Origin: a bacterium
GTDB taxonomy: Bacteria > Patescibacteriota > Minisyncoccia > Phycocordibacterales > UBA5272
Length of the DNA: 5,182 nucleotides
Assembly (NCBI GenBank): GCA_023267475.1
Contig: JAHFND010000031.1
Location: forward strand, 1-5,182
Direction: 5' to 3'
Made by a program: the position numbers and the translations under genes. This document shows positions 4,488 to 5,182 of this stretch, in pieces. Below the pieces are notes generated by a model. That model did no database searches and was not told the DNA's origin. It worked only from the letters and a program-made list of their open reading frames with translations. Numbering within the stretch: the first letter of the stretch is position 1; every line of letters starts with the position of its first letter.

Positions 4488-5182
4488 CCTAGACTGTAGC
4501 CAAACAATTCTTTTGCCACTGAGTTTGATCTACTCTTTGATTGTCTGGCAACGGCAGCACTTACCTTCTGTTTTTTACCAATTTCCTTTGACGTTGGAGA
4601 TGAATAACCCACGGTAATATCGTGCTTGTTATTCTTTATCGCTTTTCTTTTTTGAGCATCAGAAAGTTTACTTTTATTAACAATCTCTAAGTAACTTCCT
4701 TCTTTAACTTTTTTAATTCTTTTTGGCTTTTCGGACCGCATACTTTGTTCATCGAAGAGAGTTAAGTCTCTTTCTGTGTTCTTACCAAATCGCTTTTTAC
4801 CTATTACATCTATTCCTTCAATGAAAATAGGAAGGAGTCTGAATTGAGTATCTTCTAAACGTTCCATAGCTTGCTTGGCTTCTTTTTTCGAGAGAGGAGC
4901 ATACGCAATTAATGAAGTCCACATAAGTCTATCATCCCTAAAATCTCTAAAACCAATATCATAGTTTTCTGCTGGGTCCGTTATATCATTACTTAAAATG
5001 TAACGAGCCATGGCTCTATAAGGAAACCCATAGAAGTTAAAAGGTAATCTATACTTAGTACCCAACTCATATAATCTTTCTTCGAAGTTATTTGATGGGA
5101 AATCTTTCCTAACGGAAGCATCGCTTATAAGCGGCCAATCTGCAGGATCTTCACTTCCATCAATTTGATAGTACTCAATATT
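4481..5182 (-). CDS. Unknown protein, C-terminal 233 residues (5' end outside the window)
   Basis: The frame is open from the stop at 4481 to the window edge, so the start is upstream of this window. The TTG at 5065 is an ordinary internal Leu codon, since the frame continues above it with NIEYYQIDGSEDPADWP at the edge. I do not recognise the family. The visible part begins acidic, then has an aromatic-rich stretch (KYRLPFNFYGFPYRAMARYI). Next comes a segment with SLIAYAPLSKKEAKQAMERLE and FRLLPIFIEGIDVIGKKRFGKN. It ends in a highly basic, Lys/Ser-rich tail (KPKRIKKVK ... RQSKSRSNSVAKELFGYSLGL) suggestive of nucleic-acid binding. No membrane segment is visible. It reads in the same direction as the replication operon but is separated from it by a terminator-like hairpin, so it probably belongs to an upstream transcript of the same element. 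Confidence 0.8.
   Translation of the reverse strand, partial: NIEYYQIDGSEDPADWPLISDASVRKDFPSNNFEERLYELGTKYRLPFNFYGFPYRAMARYILSNDITDPAENYDIGFRDFRDDRLMWTSLIAYAPLSKKEAKQAMERLEDTQFRLLPIFIEGIDVIGKKRFGKNTERDLTLFDEQSMRSEKPKRIKKVKEGSYLEIVNKSKLSDAQKRKAIKNNKHDITVGYSSPTSKEIGKKQKVSAAVARQSKSRSNSVAKELFGYSLGL

Larger units (their letters stand above)
68..5182. mobile_element. Integrated mobile element, one end only (serine recombinase plus primase-helicase type)
   Basis: From the tRNA inward there is a large serine recombinase, a small coupled gene, a primase-polymerase/helicase fusion, a DUF5659-like small gene and an unidentified gene, all on one strand. A site-specific recombinase at a tRNA together with a self-contained replication protein is the core of phage satellites, integrated plasmids and mobilizable islands. 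The other end is outside the window. Capsid, portal, terminase, relaxase and conjugation genes are not visible here, so the type of element cannot be settled. The left boundary is approximate and may lie inside the tRNA. Confidence 0.72.

Noticed and set aside
5063..5065. TTG as a start codon for a complete 194-residue protein
   Set aside because: The same frame continues without a stop to the window edge and encodes plausible protein sequence there, so this TTG is an internal codon of a longer gene.
1..5182. CRISPR array or tandem iteron block
   Set aside because: No regularly spaced direct repeats are visible; the repeats found are inverted and few.

Overview
The window is low in G+C. It looks like one end of an integrated mobile genetic element in a Bacteroidota genome, probably Flavobacteriia-like. 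This rests on the A-rich gene starts with little Shine-Dalgarno, a TTG / TA-n-TTTG-type promoter, and an integrase tail of the type DPSGIEPLTSG read from antisense tRNA. The taxonomic call is inference.

Left edge (1-120): a tRNA-Ala(TGC) gene lacks only its first six bases because the window starts inside it. It is followed by a strong hairpin terminator. The tRNA is the likely chromosomal attachment target. A large serine recombinase gene on the minus strand converges on the tRNA, and its last ~20 codons are the antisense of the tRNA itself.

Main operon (4380 down to 6, all minus strand): DUF5659-like small protein (89 aa), then a primase-polymerase/helicase fusion (786 aa), then an 88-aa small protein, then the large serine recombinase. 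The genes are 4 nt apart, then overlap by 1 nt (TAATG), then overlap by up to 92 nt, so translation is probably coupled. The fusion protein would replicate the excised element. The recombinase would integrate and excise it. The 88-aa protein sits where an excision or recombinase regulator might be.

Control region (4381-4487): a 9-bp perfect inverted repeat brackets a possible promoter and looks like an operator. It is followed by a hairpin with a U-rich tail just ahead of the first start codon. Further down, the start of the 88-aa gene carries two interleaved long inverted repeats, one followed by a U-rich run just before the recombinase gene. This is the most unusual structure in the window and suggests a conformational switch or a protein-binding DNA site controlling the recombinase.

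Right edge (4481-5182): the C-terminal 233 residues of a basic-tailed protein of unknown function. Its reading frame stays open to the window edge, so the true start lies outside.

Overall this is an integration plus autonomous-replication module of a satellite-like or mobilizable island. No structural, conjugation, defence or resistance gene is visible in the part shown.
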